A stretch of 64,000 nt of DNA from Nostoc commune NIES-4072 (lineage in GTDB: Bacteria; Cyanobacteriota; Cyanobacteriia; Cyanobacteriales; Nostocaceae): positions 3,498,308 to 3,562,307 of the forward strand of contig NZ_BDUD01000001.1 of the NCBI RefSeq assembly GCF_003113895.1, given 5' to 3'. Under the pieces are notes generated by a model. The model made no database searches. It had not been told where the DNA came from and was given only the letters and a program-made list of their open reading frames with translations. The translations under genes were made by a program, and so were the position numbers. This document shows positions 50,931-59,800 of the stretch, piece after piece. The stretch's first letter is position 1; each line of letters opens with the position of its first letter.

Positions 50931-51368
50931 TTATCCAGTATTGCTGGTTCTAGCTATGCTCAGAATTTTTATAGCTTGCAAGCGATCGCCACCAATGGAA
51001 ATATCAATATTTTCGCCATCAAAGCTATAAACATAAAATAAAGTTTTGACTTTGTAGGTATTTTTGGCTATAGGTTTGATGCTTTCTTCTGATTTTCTCC
51101 GAGGCATTGCGTCATATCCAGCCAATACCCCACCCCGCCTTAACCTAATGGTTTCACCCTTGCCCACAGCCCCATTAGTTTGGGCATTACCATAAGAGAT
51201 ATTTCCAAAAGTATCTTGTAGCCTCCCCAAGCCCAATTCAGTATCAAAAGCAGTGTAAGTGGTGGGTTCATATTGCTCTGATTGCGCCTCGGCTAAATCA
51301 GCTATTCTCTTCTGATATAGATGGCGATTAACGAGCGATCGCCCCCTTAAAATCTCGTCAGCTTCCAT
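50931..51368 (-). CDS. Small structural-operon protein, paralogue of 48,941-49,219
   Basis: 145 residues. The N-terminal 35 are helical (MEADEILRGRSLVNRHLYQK). A beta domain ending GGVLAGYDAMPR follows, then a C-terminal extension (TYKVKTLFYVYSFDGENIDI) that the shorter paralogue lacks. Its start overlaps the upstream gene's stop by 11 bases. Confidence 0.55.
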   Translation of the reverse strand: MEADEILRGRSLVNRHLYQKRIADLAEAQSEQYEPTTYTAFDTELGLGRLQDTFGNISYGNAQTNGAVGKGETIRLRRGGVLAGYDAMPRRKSEESIKPIAKNTYKVKTLFYVYSFDGENIDISIGGDRLQAIKILSIARTSNTG

Positions 51369-52065
51369 TCACATACCCCGAATTCAAAACTACTAGGGGA
51401 ATTTGATAGCTATAACCCTGCCCATCTGGTACAGTGATTGGGCTGGATTCCACCGCGTAGGCGACGATAATGCCGTTGGCGCTCCTGGCGCGGAATGTCC
51501 CTGAACCAGTATCTGTGATATTTATTGTTGAGCCACCCCCGTTAGGTGTAACAAGAAAGTCGTTGGCAGTCATGCTGGCGACTTGGTAGATAGTGCCAGC
51601 AGCAATCCCGCCGGGGAGAGAGGCTAAGGAATCAGCAGTAAATAAAAGTTTGTCGCCATTGACAAAACCGTGATTCGTGATTGTAATGCGATCGCTCGTC
51701 GGGTTGACATCGCTGTTAGTAAAAGATTTTGATGATATGGGGGACGAATCAGCAATCAAAAACGCAGTTTGAAACTGGAGAGAACCGCCTGAAGCAGAAA
51801 AACTAGCGCTAATGGTGGGCAATTCGTGGCGTTGGTCTGTGGTGTCGTAAGTTCCATCACTTGAGAAATTGGCTACTGCCCTAGCGTAATTATTGGTTGG
51901 CAGAAGTTCATTGGAGATGAAATCAGCCAGCGAATTTGTCCGCCCTAATGATGCGGTATTGGCCAGCGCCAATCGAAATTTCGTGGAATCAGGCGGAGCA
52001 ACACCCCTGAAAAGGACTTTAGCCGATTGACTTATCCAGAGATTAGTAAAAATTCCGGTTGGCAT
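51358..52065 (-). CDS. Phage fibre-like protein
   Basis: 235 residues. The N-terminus (FRGVAPPDSTKFRLALANTA, then FISNELLPTNNYARAVANFS) matches a domain often found in phage tail-fibre or tip-attachment proteins. RITITNHGFVNGDKLLFTAD follows, then TIYQVASMTANDFLVTPNGG, a repeated beta module seen in many tail-associated proteins. No enzymatic motif. The gap upstream is filled with tandem repeats. Confidence 0.65.
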   Translation of the reverse strand: MPTGIFTNLWISQSAKVLFRGVAPPDSTKFRLALANTASLGRTNSLADFISNELLPTNNYARAVANFSSDGTYDTTDQRHELPTISASFSASGGSLQFQTAFLIADSSPISSKSFTNSDVNPTSDRITITNHGFVNGDKLLFTADSLASLPGGIAAGTIYQVASMTANDFLVTPNGGGSTINITDTGSGTFRARSANGIIVAYAVESSPITVPDGQGYSYQIPLVVLNSGYVNGS

Positions 52066-52067
52066 GA

Positions 52068-52262
52068 TTGGGGAATGGGGAATGGGGAGTGGGGAGTTAG
52101 GATTTTAGATTTTGGAGTTAGACATTGGGCATTGGGCATTGGGCATTGGGCATTGGGCATTGGGCATAAGGTATAGGACAGAAAGGGAGCAGGGAGCAGG
52201 GAGTGTTTAGGAGTTATAAGAATTCTTTCCCCAATGCCCAATTCCCAATGCCCAATGCCCAA
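52068..52262. repeat. GGGCATT tandem repeats between phage structural genes
   Basis: Blocks of ggggaatg/ggggagt, then at least five perfect GGGCATT units (about 52,125-52,165), then gcagggagc and cccaatgccc units. This is host-type repeat DNA inside the structural operon. Confidence 0.85.
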
Positions 52263-52267
52263 AAGCT

Positions 52268-54703
52268 CTACAGAAGTCTATCCCAATCCGCCTCGTCCCA
52301 GATCACTGATTCCCAAGTGGGTGATGGTTGCAAGGAATTCCAGGCACTTTCGTCCACGCCATCCCAATCGAAATCTTCCCAATAAAGCGATGAAATAAAG
52401 TCTCCTGTGAAGTTAGCACCAATACCGATACCCGCAGGCAGTACAAAGCCGCTACTCCATTGCCCACTTTCACCTAACCCCAACTGAATTTCTGAACTAG
52501 TGATAGTTAGCAGATAGGCGTAAGATTTAAATTCAATCCCCAGCGCCATACCCCCAGGTATTGGCTCAATCTCGGTATAAGGTAATATGGTAGTCCCTGG
52601 AATAACTACATTGCCATCAGCAGGTAGAGTTACACCGTTGATGATGGTATTACCGTCAGGTGTAATCGTCACGTTGCCTACCACAGCGCTACCATCTGGC
52701 GTAATGACCGCACCTCTTACGTTCGCACCATTAATAGTAAGTGTGGAAGAAGTGATGCTAATTACCCCCCGCACTGGAATTGCCGATTGAGATTCCCCAA
52801 CCCAAATACCATCACAACTCCACAGTGCCTTCTGTGCCGTCACCACCCAGCTGCAACCATCAGCTAAATAATTCTGTCCCGTACCGTCAAACTCAAGTAC
52901 GTTCACCCCAAATAACGGTTCATAGCCACCCAGTAAGCTATTGGGAATTGCCCCAGCCATTTCTTGTCCTTGCCACCTGCCCCTGAGTAATCTGCCTTCA
53001 CGTCTGGCGATCGCTTCTAGCTGCTTATTCGCCCCACTATCACTGCTTATGAAAAACTTTTCATAAGGTACAATGATTCCTGCCAAAAATTCCACATTAT
53101 AAGTGCGCTCGCGTTGCTTGAAGTTACCACTACAAGAGTCTTGAAAGTATGCGGTGTAAGTAACAGGATTTTCTTCAAGACGTTTTGTAGTTGGGCGGCG
53201 CTCGGCGGCGGGTGGGGTTTCTTGCCCTGAATTAGAGCGACGTTTCTCACTTGAATCCCAAGTTAGCCCTAGTTTTTGTTTAGCTCTGATATTTACATCA
53301 TCAGGATATTCAATCGCTGTGCCGCCCTCAGCCTTTACGGTGGGTTTGAGAGTGTAAGTCTCGTATTGCCAAGTATATTTATCAATCTCCTTCCATTCTT
53401 CTGATTTGTATTCCGAAGTGACAAAGTACTCTGGTATAGTATCCCAATCATCCCAGTTTTCATTGCTGCCATTCAACACAATTACAGCAAGTTCTTGAGT
53501 CTGGGTTACTTTTTTAACAACTACTTCTTTGGGACTGTAGGTATAAGTTTCGGTGACATTTTTGGTATTTGTCAAACCCACGTAATTACCCACAATAAAA
53601 TCGGGTCTAGCTTCTTGGATCTCTGCTAAATATTGAGACTTGTCTGTATTAAAAATAGTGGTTTTCTGAATCAGTTTCCCGCCAGCAGTGACCGATTCAA
53701 AGCTGGATTCTTCGATTCGGCTTTCGCCCAAAAATAACCTAAATAGTTCTGGGGGTAGATTTGGTTCTTCGGCAAAATTATCCCAAAAAGCCCTTGCTAC
53801 GATTAATCCCCAAGGCTTTTCGGTAACTGAAGTGATGGTGAATTTCCCCTCATCCTCATCCCATTTCTGGGTTTCTGTTACTTTATTGATTACTATTAAC
53901 CCAGTAGATTCAGGATCAAGAATCGCGGGTGAGCCGTATTGCTCAGTGGTCACTGTGCTATCAAGCTCAATTTCCCGCGTCACCATCTGCGTTCCGACTG
54001 CCTTGATTTTCTCGCAAGGTGATTCAGCGCCACCCAATCGACGATACCAAAGCTCGTTTTTGCCGACTATCAATGAAATTAGGGATTGCGTCGACTCGAC
54101 GTTAACTGTAGAGACTCTAAATCGTTCTTGATTGTCAATCCACCCTACTTTGTTATTGGCATAAAGTAGCTTTCCAACAGATTGCAGGTATGAACCTGAA
54201 AGATTTAAAGGGTAATTGTAGAGGGTGTCTGGTAAATTTCCGGTAAAATTATTGATTCCAGCTTCATGCAGCAGCTTGGTGATTACGCTTGTTGCTGTAC
54301 TTGAACCCGATGATTTATTATCAGCTTTGTCTGGATCTGTGGGTTCTTTGAAGTTGAGGAGTGTAATTAAATCAGCCACCTCAAGGGTTAGCTGCTGCTT
54401 CTCTGTATCATATTTTGGGGTAAGAATTCGTAGTGTCCCCCGTGGGTGGCGTGTGAGACTTCCATTGGTATCGGCTATATCTAAAGTGACAGATTTTCCC
54501 CGGCAGAAGCTACCGGGACTTTTGCGATCATCTAAACTTTGATTGAAGCCCAGTGCCTTGCCCAGCAGAATCTGCCCAGTAAAAGTAATCAGCCCAGATT
54601 GGTCAAGGTGGCTATCGCTACCTTGAAAGGAGATGAGGCACGGGGTGTAATCTGTGCCTCCTATAAGTAATCTGACGTTTCTGGCTGACTGGTTGACGGT
54701 CAT
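52268..54703 (-). CDS. Phage tail hub/baseplate-like protein
   Basis: 811 residues. The N-terminal 250 residues (VRLLIGGTDYTPCLISFQGS, LTLEVADLITLLNFKEPTD, SVITKLLHEAGINNFTGNLP) follow the pattern of tail-hub proteins of the gp27/gpD type. The middle contains many beta strands and charged linkers (around NSGQETPPAAERRPTTKRLE). The C-terminus has glycine-rich collagen-like turns (TPDGSAVVGNVTITPDGNTI) and ends in WEDFDWDGVDESAW-type Trp/Asp repeats. Palindrome copy 10 lies inside. Confidence 0.65.
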   Translation of the reverse strand: MTVNQSARNVRLLIGGTDYTPCLISFQGSDSHLDQSGLITFTGQILLGKALGFNQSLDDRKSPGSFCRGKSVTLDIADTNGSLTRHPRGTLRILTPKYDTEKQQLTLEVADLITLLNFKEPTDPDKADNKSSGSSTATSVITKLLHEAGINNFTGNLPDTLYNYPLNLSGSYLQSVGKLLYANNKVGWIDNQERFRVSTVNVESTQSLISLIVGKNELWYRRLGGAESPCEKIKAVGTQMVTREIELDSTVTTEQYGSPAILDPESTGLIVINKVTETQKWDEDEGKFTITSVTEKPWGLIVARAFWDNFAEEPNLPPELFRLFLGESRIEESSFESVTAGGKLIQKTTIFNTDKSQYLAEIQEARPDFIVGNYVGLTNTKNVTETYTYSPKEVVVKKVTQTQELAVIVLNGSNENWDDWDTIPEYFVTSEYKSEEWKEIDKYTWQYETYTLKPTVKAEGGTAIEYPDDVNIRAKQKLGLTWDSSEKRRSNSGQETPPAAERRPTTKRLEENPVTYTAYFQDSCSGNFKQRERTYNVEFLAGIIVPYEKFFISSDSGANKQLEAIARREGRLLRGRWQGQEMAGAIPNSLLGGYEPLFGVNVLEFDGTGQNYLADGCSWVVTAQKALWSCDGIWVGESQSAIPVRGVISITSSTLTINGANVRGAVITPDGSAVVGNVTITPDGNTIINGVTLPADGNVVIPGTTILPYTEIEPIPGGMALGIEFKSYAYLLTITSSEIQLGLGESGQWSSGFVLPAGIGIGANFTGDFISSLYWEDFDWDGVDESAWNSLQPSPTWESVIWDEADWDRLL
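53050..53063. repeat. Palindrome copy 10 (one mismatch)
   Basis: TGAAAAACTTTTCA with symmetrical arms CTTA and TAAG, giving a 22-bp palindrome broken only at the centre. Confidence 0.7.
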
Positions 54704-54788
54704 GAGCGCTCATCGGTATTTTCAAGCCCATGATTCCTGTTGTTAGCTTACTGAGTAGGATAGTATCTTAAAATACGAATCATCCACT

Positions 54789-54815
54789 ATAACAACTATA
54801 TGGTTGCGTTGTTAT
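54789..54815. promoter_or_regulatory. Inverted repeat in the divergent promoter region
   Basis: ATAACAAC and GTTGTTAT pair perfectly across 11 bases, 30 bases before the plus-strand gene at 54,846. Possible operator for this cassette. Confidence 0.5.
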
Positions 54816-54845
54816 ATTTGAGCGGTCTTACAAATAGGTGCAATT

Positions 54846-55154
54846 ATGACAGCTCCAGATTTTTTAGATAGATTGGTTGGTATTTTTCAAAATGCGATCG
54901 CTTCCACCCAAGAAAATGCCCAATTGAAAGCTGAGAACGCACAGTTGAAGGCTGAAAACACAGACCTAGCTTCCAAGCTGGATGCCGCTACAGCAGCAAG
55001 TGCAGACTTACAAACAAGGCTTGATGCGACCACAGCTTCACTAAATGAAGACGAAATCGAGAAAGCCAACACAGCAGCCAAGTTGGCTTCTTTAGAACAA
55101 CTTGCATCTCAACTCGAATCTATCTCTAATAGCGCTACCCCTGTTGCTGCGTAA
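54846..55154 (+). CDS. Small coiled-coil protein on the opposite strand
   Basis: 102 residues. After MTAPDFLDRLVGIFQNAIAS comes an almost perfect heptad coiled coil with duplicated QLKAENAQLKAEN units, and an Ala/Ser-rich end. It is transcribed against the structural block, with its own promoter region, and converges on the lysozyme gene 9 bases away. This position suggests expression from the lysogen. The function is unknown. Confidence 0.65.
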   Translation: MTAPDFLDRLVGIFQNAIASTQENAQLKAENAQLKAENTDLASKLDAATAASADLQTRLDATTASLNEDEIEKANTAAKLASLEQLASQLESISNSATPVAA

Positions 55155-55162
55155 ATCAGCAG

Positions 55163-55660
55163 TCATGACTGGACACTGTAATGGTTGAGCCAGAGCTTGG
55201 CTTCTGCAATCCGTCGGCGACGCAAACCCACTTCTACCGAAGAACCCGGATTGCAGTACAAACTAAAAATTCGCTCTACTTCCTTGGCATCGCTCCAAAG
55301 TTCAGGATTTTTTAGTAGTCTGCTAATGCTGGTAAACCCAGAAGCATTGTAAAAATTGCTGCCTAAGTTATAAGAAAAGCTCAGAATTGCCCCTTTCTGG
55401 TTTGTCGTCAGGTCACTCCACGAGGGGATTTTTTGCAGGGGAGGAAGGTAGTTTTTCTCTAGCTGAGTAACGAGCAGCTTGTCAGCTTCATCTTGGGTGA
55501 TGGTTTCCCCTAATTGCCAATTACTACCGTCGAGCTTTTTGGTAGCTCCCCAGCCGATAGTTATGGGTTTGCCCCCAGTGAGTGGATCGGGGTAGGCGCG
55601 AAGATTGCAGCCCTCGAATTCTTTGATAAGGTCTACACCTGGCGTTGGTAAATTTGTCAT
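55163..55660 (-). CDS. Phage lysozyme (GH24, T4-type endolysin)
   Basis: 165 residues. The catalytic triad of GH24 is visible: Glu16 in KEFEGCN, Asp25 in YPDPLTGG and Thr34 in ITIGWGATKK. The family cleaves the MurNAc-GlcNAc bond for host lysis. LSFSYNLGSNFYNASGF and the terminal GLRRRRIAEAKLW match the C-lobe. It has no signal anchor, so export needs a holin, for which no clear gene is adjacent. It lies between tail genes, not in a separate lysis cassette. Confidence 0.9.
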   Translation of the reverse strand: MTNLPTPGVDLIKEFEGCNLRAYPDPLTGGKPITIGWGATKKLDGSNWQLGETITQDEADKLLVTQLEKNYLPPLQKIPSWSDLTTNQKGAILSFSYNLGSNFYNASGFTSISRLLKNPELWSDAKEVERIFSLYCNPGSSVEVGLRRRRIAEAKLWLNHYSVQS

Positions 55661-55693
55661 GAGCGATCGCTTGAAAGTCTATGAGCATAGTTC

Positions 55694-56161
55694 CTATATC
55701 GCCTTGTCCAACTCCCGCAGGACGAAATTTGCTACATACGGATACAACTGATTCTTCTGCCACTGTGACTTCGGTTCAAACATCCGAGCATAAAACCGCG
55801 CTGGATACGCCACACCGCCAGTAAAGTAGTTTTGCACTCCCCCAGGTACTAAAGCTCTCGACCTATACTGCTGCTCAACAAAATCCTGGATGCTGTCATC
55901 AACAATGATGCTGTAGTTGCCTTGAGTGCGACGGAGGCGATCGCATTCCCCAAATATCGCCCCAATCGCATACCACTGCTCGTAAGTCATCATCGCGCTG
56001 ATTGTCCAGATGTGCTTTGGCTCGTACACCGGGCCAGAATCTAAGGGTGCGCCTGTGATACTGTATTCTGTTTGTCCGGTGTCGGCTAGGATGCGATCGT
56101 AAAAAACAAAGCGCTTGAGGGTGACAGAGATATTGCCAATGGAGAGGGTTAGTTGCCGCAT
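55694..56161 (-). CDS. Phage tail protein
   Basis: 155 residues. The start (MRQLTLSIGNISVTLKRFVF, then DTGQTEYSITGAPLDSGPVY) and the FVEQQYRSRALVPGGVQNYF segment are typical of tail-tip or distal-tail proteins. It directly follows the tape measure gene in transcription order, the expected place for distal-tail proteins. No enzymatic motif. Confidence 0.65.
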   Translation of the reverse strand: MRQLTLSIGNISVTLKRFVFYDRILADTGQTEYSITGAPLDSGPVYEPKHIWTISAMMTYEQWYAIGAIFGECDRLRRTQGNYSIIVDDSIQDFVEQQYRSRALVPGGVQNYFTGGVAYPARFYARMFEPKSQWQKNQLYPYVANFVLRELDKAI

Positions 56162-56213
56162 GAAGAATCTTGGCTAGTATGGGATTAAAATCAGATTTCC
56201 TATCTTTTTGGGT

Positions 56214-56456
56214 ATGACTGGAGCCGAACTTTTTCAATGGCTTGAGGATAACTTCACACACCACCGTACTGTGCAGTACACGAATTCGGATATTAAGGAT
56301 AGTTTTAAAAGTGGAGAGAAAACAGCGCTAACAGCACTTTTTGAAGCATATAAAGCTACAGGTACAATCAATGGCGTGTGGTTAGCAGTAATTTGGCTGG
56401 ATGAGAAAGATGAGGCGATCGCTTATCTTGACAAGATTCTTGAGGTAAGTTCATGA
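56214..56456 (+). CDS. Small acidic protein, first gene of a reverse-strand pair
   Basis: 80 residues from the ATG at 56,214 (a TTG two codons upstream is an alternative). It reads MTGAELFQWLEDNFTHHRTV, then SFKSGEKTALTALFEAYKAT and WLAVIWLDEKDEAIAYLDK. It is helical and acidic, with no family I recognise. It overlaps the next gene in an ATGA arrangement. The pair sits between the tape measure and tail-tip genes on the opposite strand. Confidence 0.6.
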   Translation: MTGAELFQWLEDNFTHHRTVQYTNSDIKDSFKSGEKTALTALFEAYKATGTINGVWLAVIWLDEKDEAIAYLDKILEVSS

Positions 56457-56698
56457 GCTTAAAAATTGATCCCACCCGATGGGCAAACAAAGAGGAATGG
56501 GAGGGAACAGGGGTATACGTCAAAGCTCAGTTTGATGATGGTACTTGGGGAGTCGTGGAAATATCTCATCTTGACAAAGACTCCTTGCTTAATTGGCTTA
56601 AAAGCACAGGTGGTGATAATCGAATTGCTGAAAACTGCGTAGGTATTCTGCTTGGACACGGGCATCTTCATGAAAGTCCGCCCCCAAACATAAATTGA
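56453..56698 (+). CDS. Small protein, second gene of the reverse-strand pair
   Basis: 81 residues: MSLKIDPTRWANKEEWEGTG, then VKAQFDDGTWGVVEISHLDK and DSLLNWLKSTGGDNRIAENC, ending LLGHGHLHESPPPN. It has a mixed alpha/beta look and a His-rich end. The function is unknown. Two-gene, coupled, lysogen-oriented cassettes in phage structural blocks are often toxin-antitoxin, exclusion or anti-defence genes; this is inference from position. Confidence 0.6.
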   Translation: MSLKIDPTRWANKEEWEGTGVYVKAQFDDGTWGVVEISHLDKDSLLNWLKSTGGDNRIAENCVGILLGHGHLHESPPPNIN

Positions 56699-56702
56699 AT
56701 CA

Positions 56703-56716
56703 TGAAAAATTTTTCA
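56703..56716. repeat. Palindrome copy 11 (exact)
   Basis: TGAAAAATTTTTCA directly after the two-gene cassette, with GGAGC on the right. Confidence 0.9.
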
Positions 56717-56807
56717 GGAGCGGGGAGGCTAAGACCCAGTGTTGAAAATTAAACTCTTAAGAATGGCAGCACGGGAGAATTGGGATATCCGAAAAATATC
56801 GACCTCA

Positions 56808-56821
56808 TGAAAAATTTTTCA
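56808..56821. repeat. Palindrome copy 12 (exact)
   Basis: TGAAAAATTTTTCA with arms CA/TA, 105 bases from copy 11 and 6 bases after the 3' end of the tape measure gene. Confidence 0.9.
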
Positions 56822-56826
56822 TAACC

Positions 56827-59800
56827 TCACACTCCCGCAGCCATAACTTGACCCCTTCCAATTCTGTTCATAAAGTCTGCCGCATCATCAATTGGGTTAG
56901 GTGAAGAGATGCTAAGAGAACGCGGCGTGTTAGCCAACGTCATAATGGCACTGTTGAGAGCATCTAGTCTTTGCTCAATCCCCTGGTTGGCCATTTTCAA
57001 CGCCTCTACAAACTGATTACCTCCAGCAGACTCACGCGGTTGAATGGTGGCTGAATTTAAATTAGCAGCCGTTTTATCCATTGGAGGAATATCAGCTTTG
57101 TTGCTGGGTAATTCTGCCCCTTGGGTTGGCAACTTCATCCCCTCCCTTTGCCTTTGGTAAGCATCAAATATGCTTTCACCTGGCTTGAGTTCCAGCTTGG
57201 GCATCTGGTTGATGTCGATTTTTTGGGGAAGCGCCATCTGTGGATTAGTAGATTCCACCTTAGCCTCAGCCGAAGAGAGGCTTATTGGTCGTCGCGCTTT
57301 TTCGCCAGCTTCTACTAAATCTAATGCGCTTTGTCGTTCACGCCTTTTTTCGCCGTATTTTAAACTTTCAGTTTGAGCGCCTTGGGTCGCTTTTTGTTCA
57401 GCAGTGGAGTTAGCAGCAATCTCAGGTTGGTCATTGAGATAAGAGAGGGCGCTATCTACGCGCTGATTACTGAGGTCAATTTGTTTGTTGGCAATGTCTA
57501 GGTTAGTCTGGGCAGTTTCAATAGCCAGTGGGTCTTTCTTGGATATGGCAATTTTGAGCGCTCCCTCAGCTTCGTTTTTAGCTTTTTGGGCTGATAGTTG
57601 TGCAGATTGGGCTTCATACAAAGCAATTTGAGCAGCAATCTTCTGGCGTTTCAAGTCATTTTCCAACGACTTACGTTGAAACTCCTGCTCTTTCTCCAAA
57701 GCCATCTGCTTAATATTTGCAATTACCTTTTCAGCTTCAATCCTTTTCTCTTTAATCTGTAACTCTATTTCTTCGGGTTTGGTATTGGAATTTACCTGGT
57801 AATCCATCCCCCTCAATTGCTCACGAATCGCCCTTTTGGTTCTGCGTTTGACATTTGGATCTTTAAGTTTGTCAACCAAAGATTGTGCGTCATCAGTATC
57901 AGTTTTCTGATTTTCGGCAGGTACAAGAGCAGCATCTGACAATGCTTTAGATAAACTCTGACGCGATTGCTCTAACCTGTTAGTGCGTTCTAAACTCTGG
58001 TTGTAAAGGTCGAGCTTTGTCTTCGATTCATCAAGCTGAGAAGTTTGCTTTTTGAAGCGGTTCTCTTCAGCTTGCATGATGCGCTGGATGCTATGCTCAA
58101 CCGTTTCGCGGTACTTCTCCTCGCCCGTAATCTTCAAATCAATCAATTCTCGGTTGGCAGAGGCTAGCTCTACATTGAGAGAATACTGCTCCGATGCGAA
58201 TTCTCTAGCATCTCGTAGCCCGTCCTTGTATAGTTGCTTGTTTTGGGCGATGCGGTTTTTGACGAGGACAATGCGATCGCCTGCTGCTTTTTGGTCAATC
58301 TGGTTTTGTGAGAGCGCAAATTGGTCTTGGGCTTGTGGCGTTAACCCAGAAGCAAGTAATTTTTCCTTGTTTTTGGCTGTGGCATTCATGGAAGAAAGAG
58401 CGATCGCCGATTCAGCTTTCTTGTTGGCGAACTCAATATCTTTAAGTCGTCGTGCCTGCACTGCTTGCTGTACAGCGAGGCGGTTCTCTGCCTCTTGGCG
58501 TTCTGTAGCCGTTAATTCAGTCGATAAGTCACGCTGGCGTTTAGCGAATTCCTCAGCTGATACCTTGCCTTCGTTGTGATAAGCACGTAGCGTTGTTAGC
58601 TGATCAACGATGTTCTTTTTCTGCGACTGACTACTGCTAAGTTGAATCCTGGCAATTTTTTCATTAACCATTTCCTCCGATATCAACCTAACCGCTTGAG
58701 CGCCTTTGAGGAAAGAGATTTTATCGTTCTCGTCCTTTTGAATTCGAGCGCGGGAATTTGCAGCAGAATCATCCAGCAAATACAGGGAAGTATCCTGAAT
58801 AGTTTGCTGAAGTTTGGCAAAACTATCAACCGTAGTTTGCTTTGCTTCGGCAAATTTTACTTTCGACTCACGACCGCTTTTAAGCTTTTCTAATATCCCT
58901 TTATCTGCTTCATCGGTGGTGTTTTTCAGTACATCATCAATTTTGGCAATACTGGCATCAGGCGAGACACCAAGGCGTTTTAGCGTTGATTGGAACTCCG
59001 GTCTGTTAACGGATTCGTTGTAGGCTTTATCTTGAATTGCGTAATTTTTTTCATCAGCAACAGCAGCATTGTACTCATCATTTGCATTCAAGAATGTGAG
59101 CTTTCTGCCGGCTAGCTTATTGGAGGAGAAGCCAGCGATCGCCTCGGTTGAATTGGCTAATTTTTGTCCTGAAAGCTTCTCTTTATTCTTCTCTTGCCCC
59201 TCAGCTAGTGCTAGGTTTAACTTCCGCAACGATTGGGTAAATGCCAGAATTGGATCGATCCGCAACGACCCCAATGCTGTTTCCATCTCAGCTTTAAATT
59301 GCTTTAGTGGTTCAAGCTGTAGTTTGAGATTTTGACGTTGTTTGTCGGCTGCTGCTTCCCCGCCCAAAGCAGCAATATTATCAGGATTATTTAGCTGCTC
59401 TAGCTGTGATTTAATCGAATTGATTTTCTGGGTTGTGCGATTGAGTTCCAGAGTTAATGGCTTGGCGGCATCGCTGCGCTGGTCATTGAGCGCAGTTATT
59501 TTTAAGTTTTGAGAGTCAAGCTGACGCTTTGATTCAACAGGGACAGCTTGACCTTTGTCAACAAAATCCCGTTTGATTTGGGCTTGCAATATTGCCCTTT
59601 GTTCCTCTGCGGCTTTTAGCTGGGCATCAATGCCGCGTAGTTTTCCACCCTCTCCAGTACCAGTTTTGAATTCGGTTAGTCGGTAGCGTCCTTCGGCTAA
59701 TGCTTCAGTGTTGGAAAGCCCCTGCTGCTCAATACTGTTGGCGGTATTGTCCCTTTCGTACTGCCCATAAGTTTTGATTTTTTTGCCGAAAATACCGCCC

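Noticed and set aside
58052..58579. 175-codon plus-strand frame antisense to the tape measure gene
   Set aside because: Ser/Cys/Ala-rich shadow typical of the antisense of Lys/Gln/Ala-rich coiled coil.
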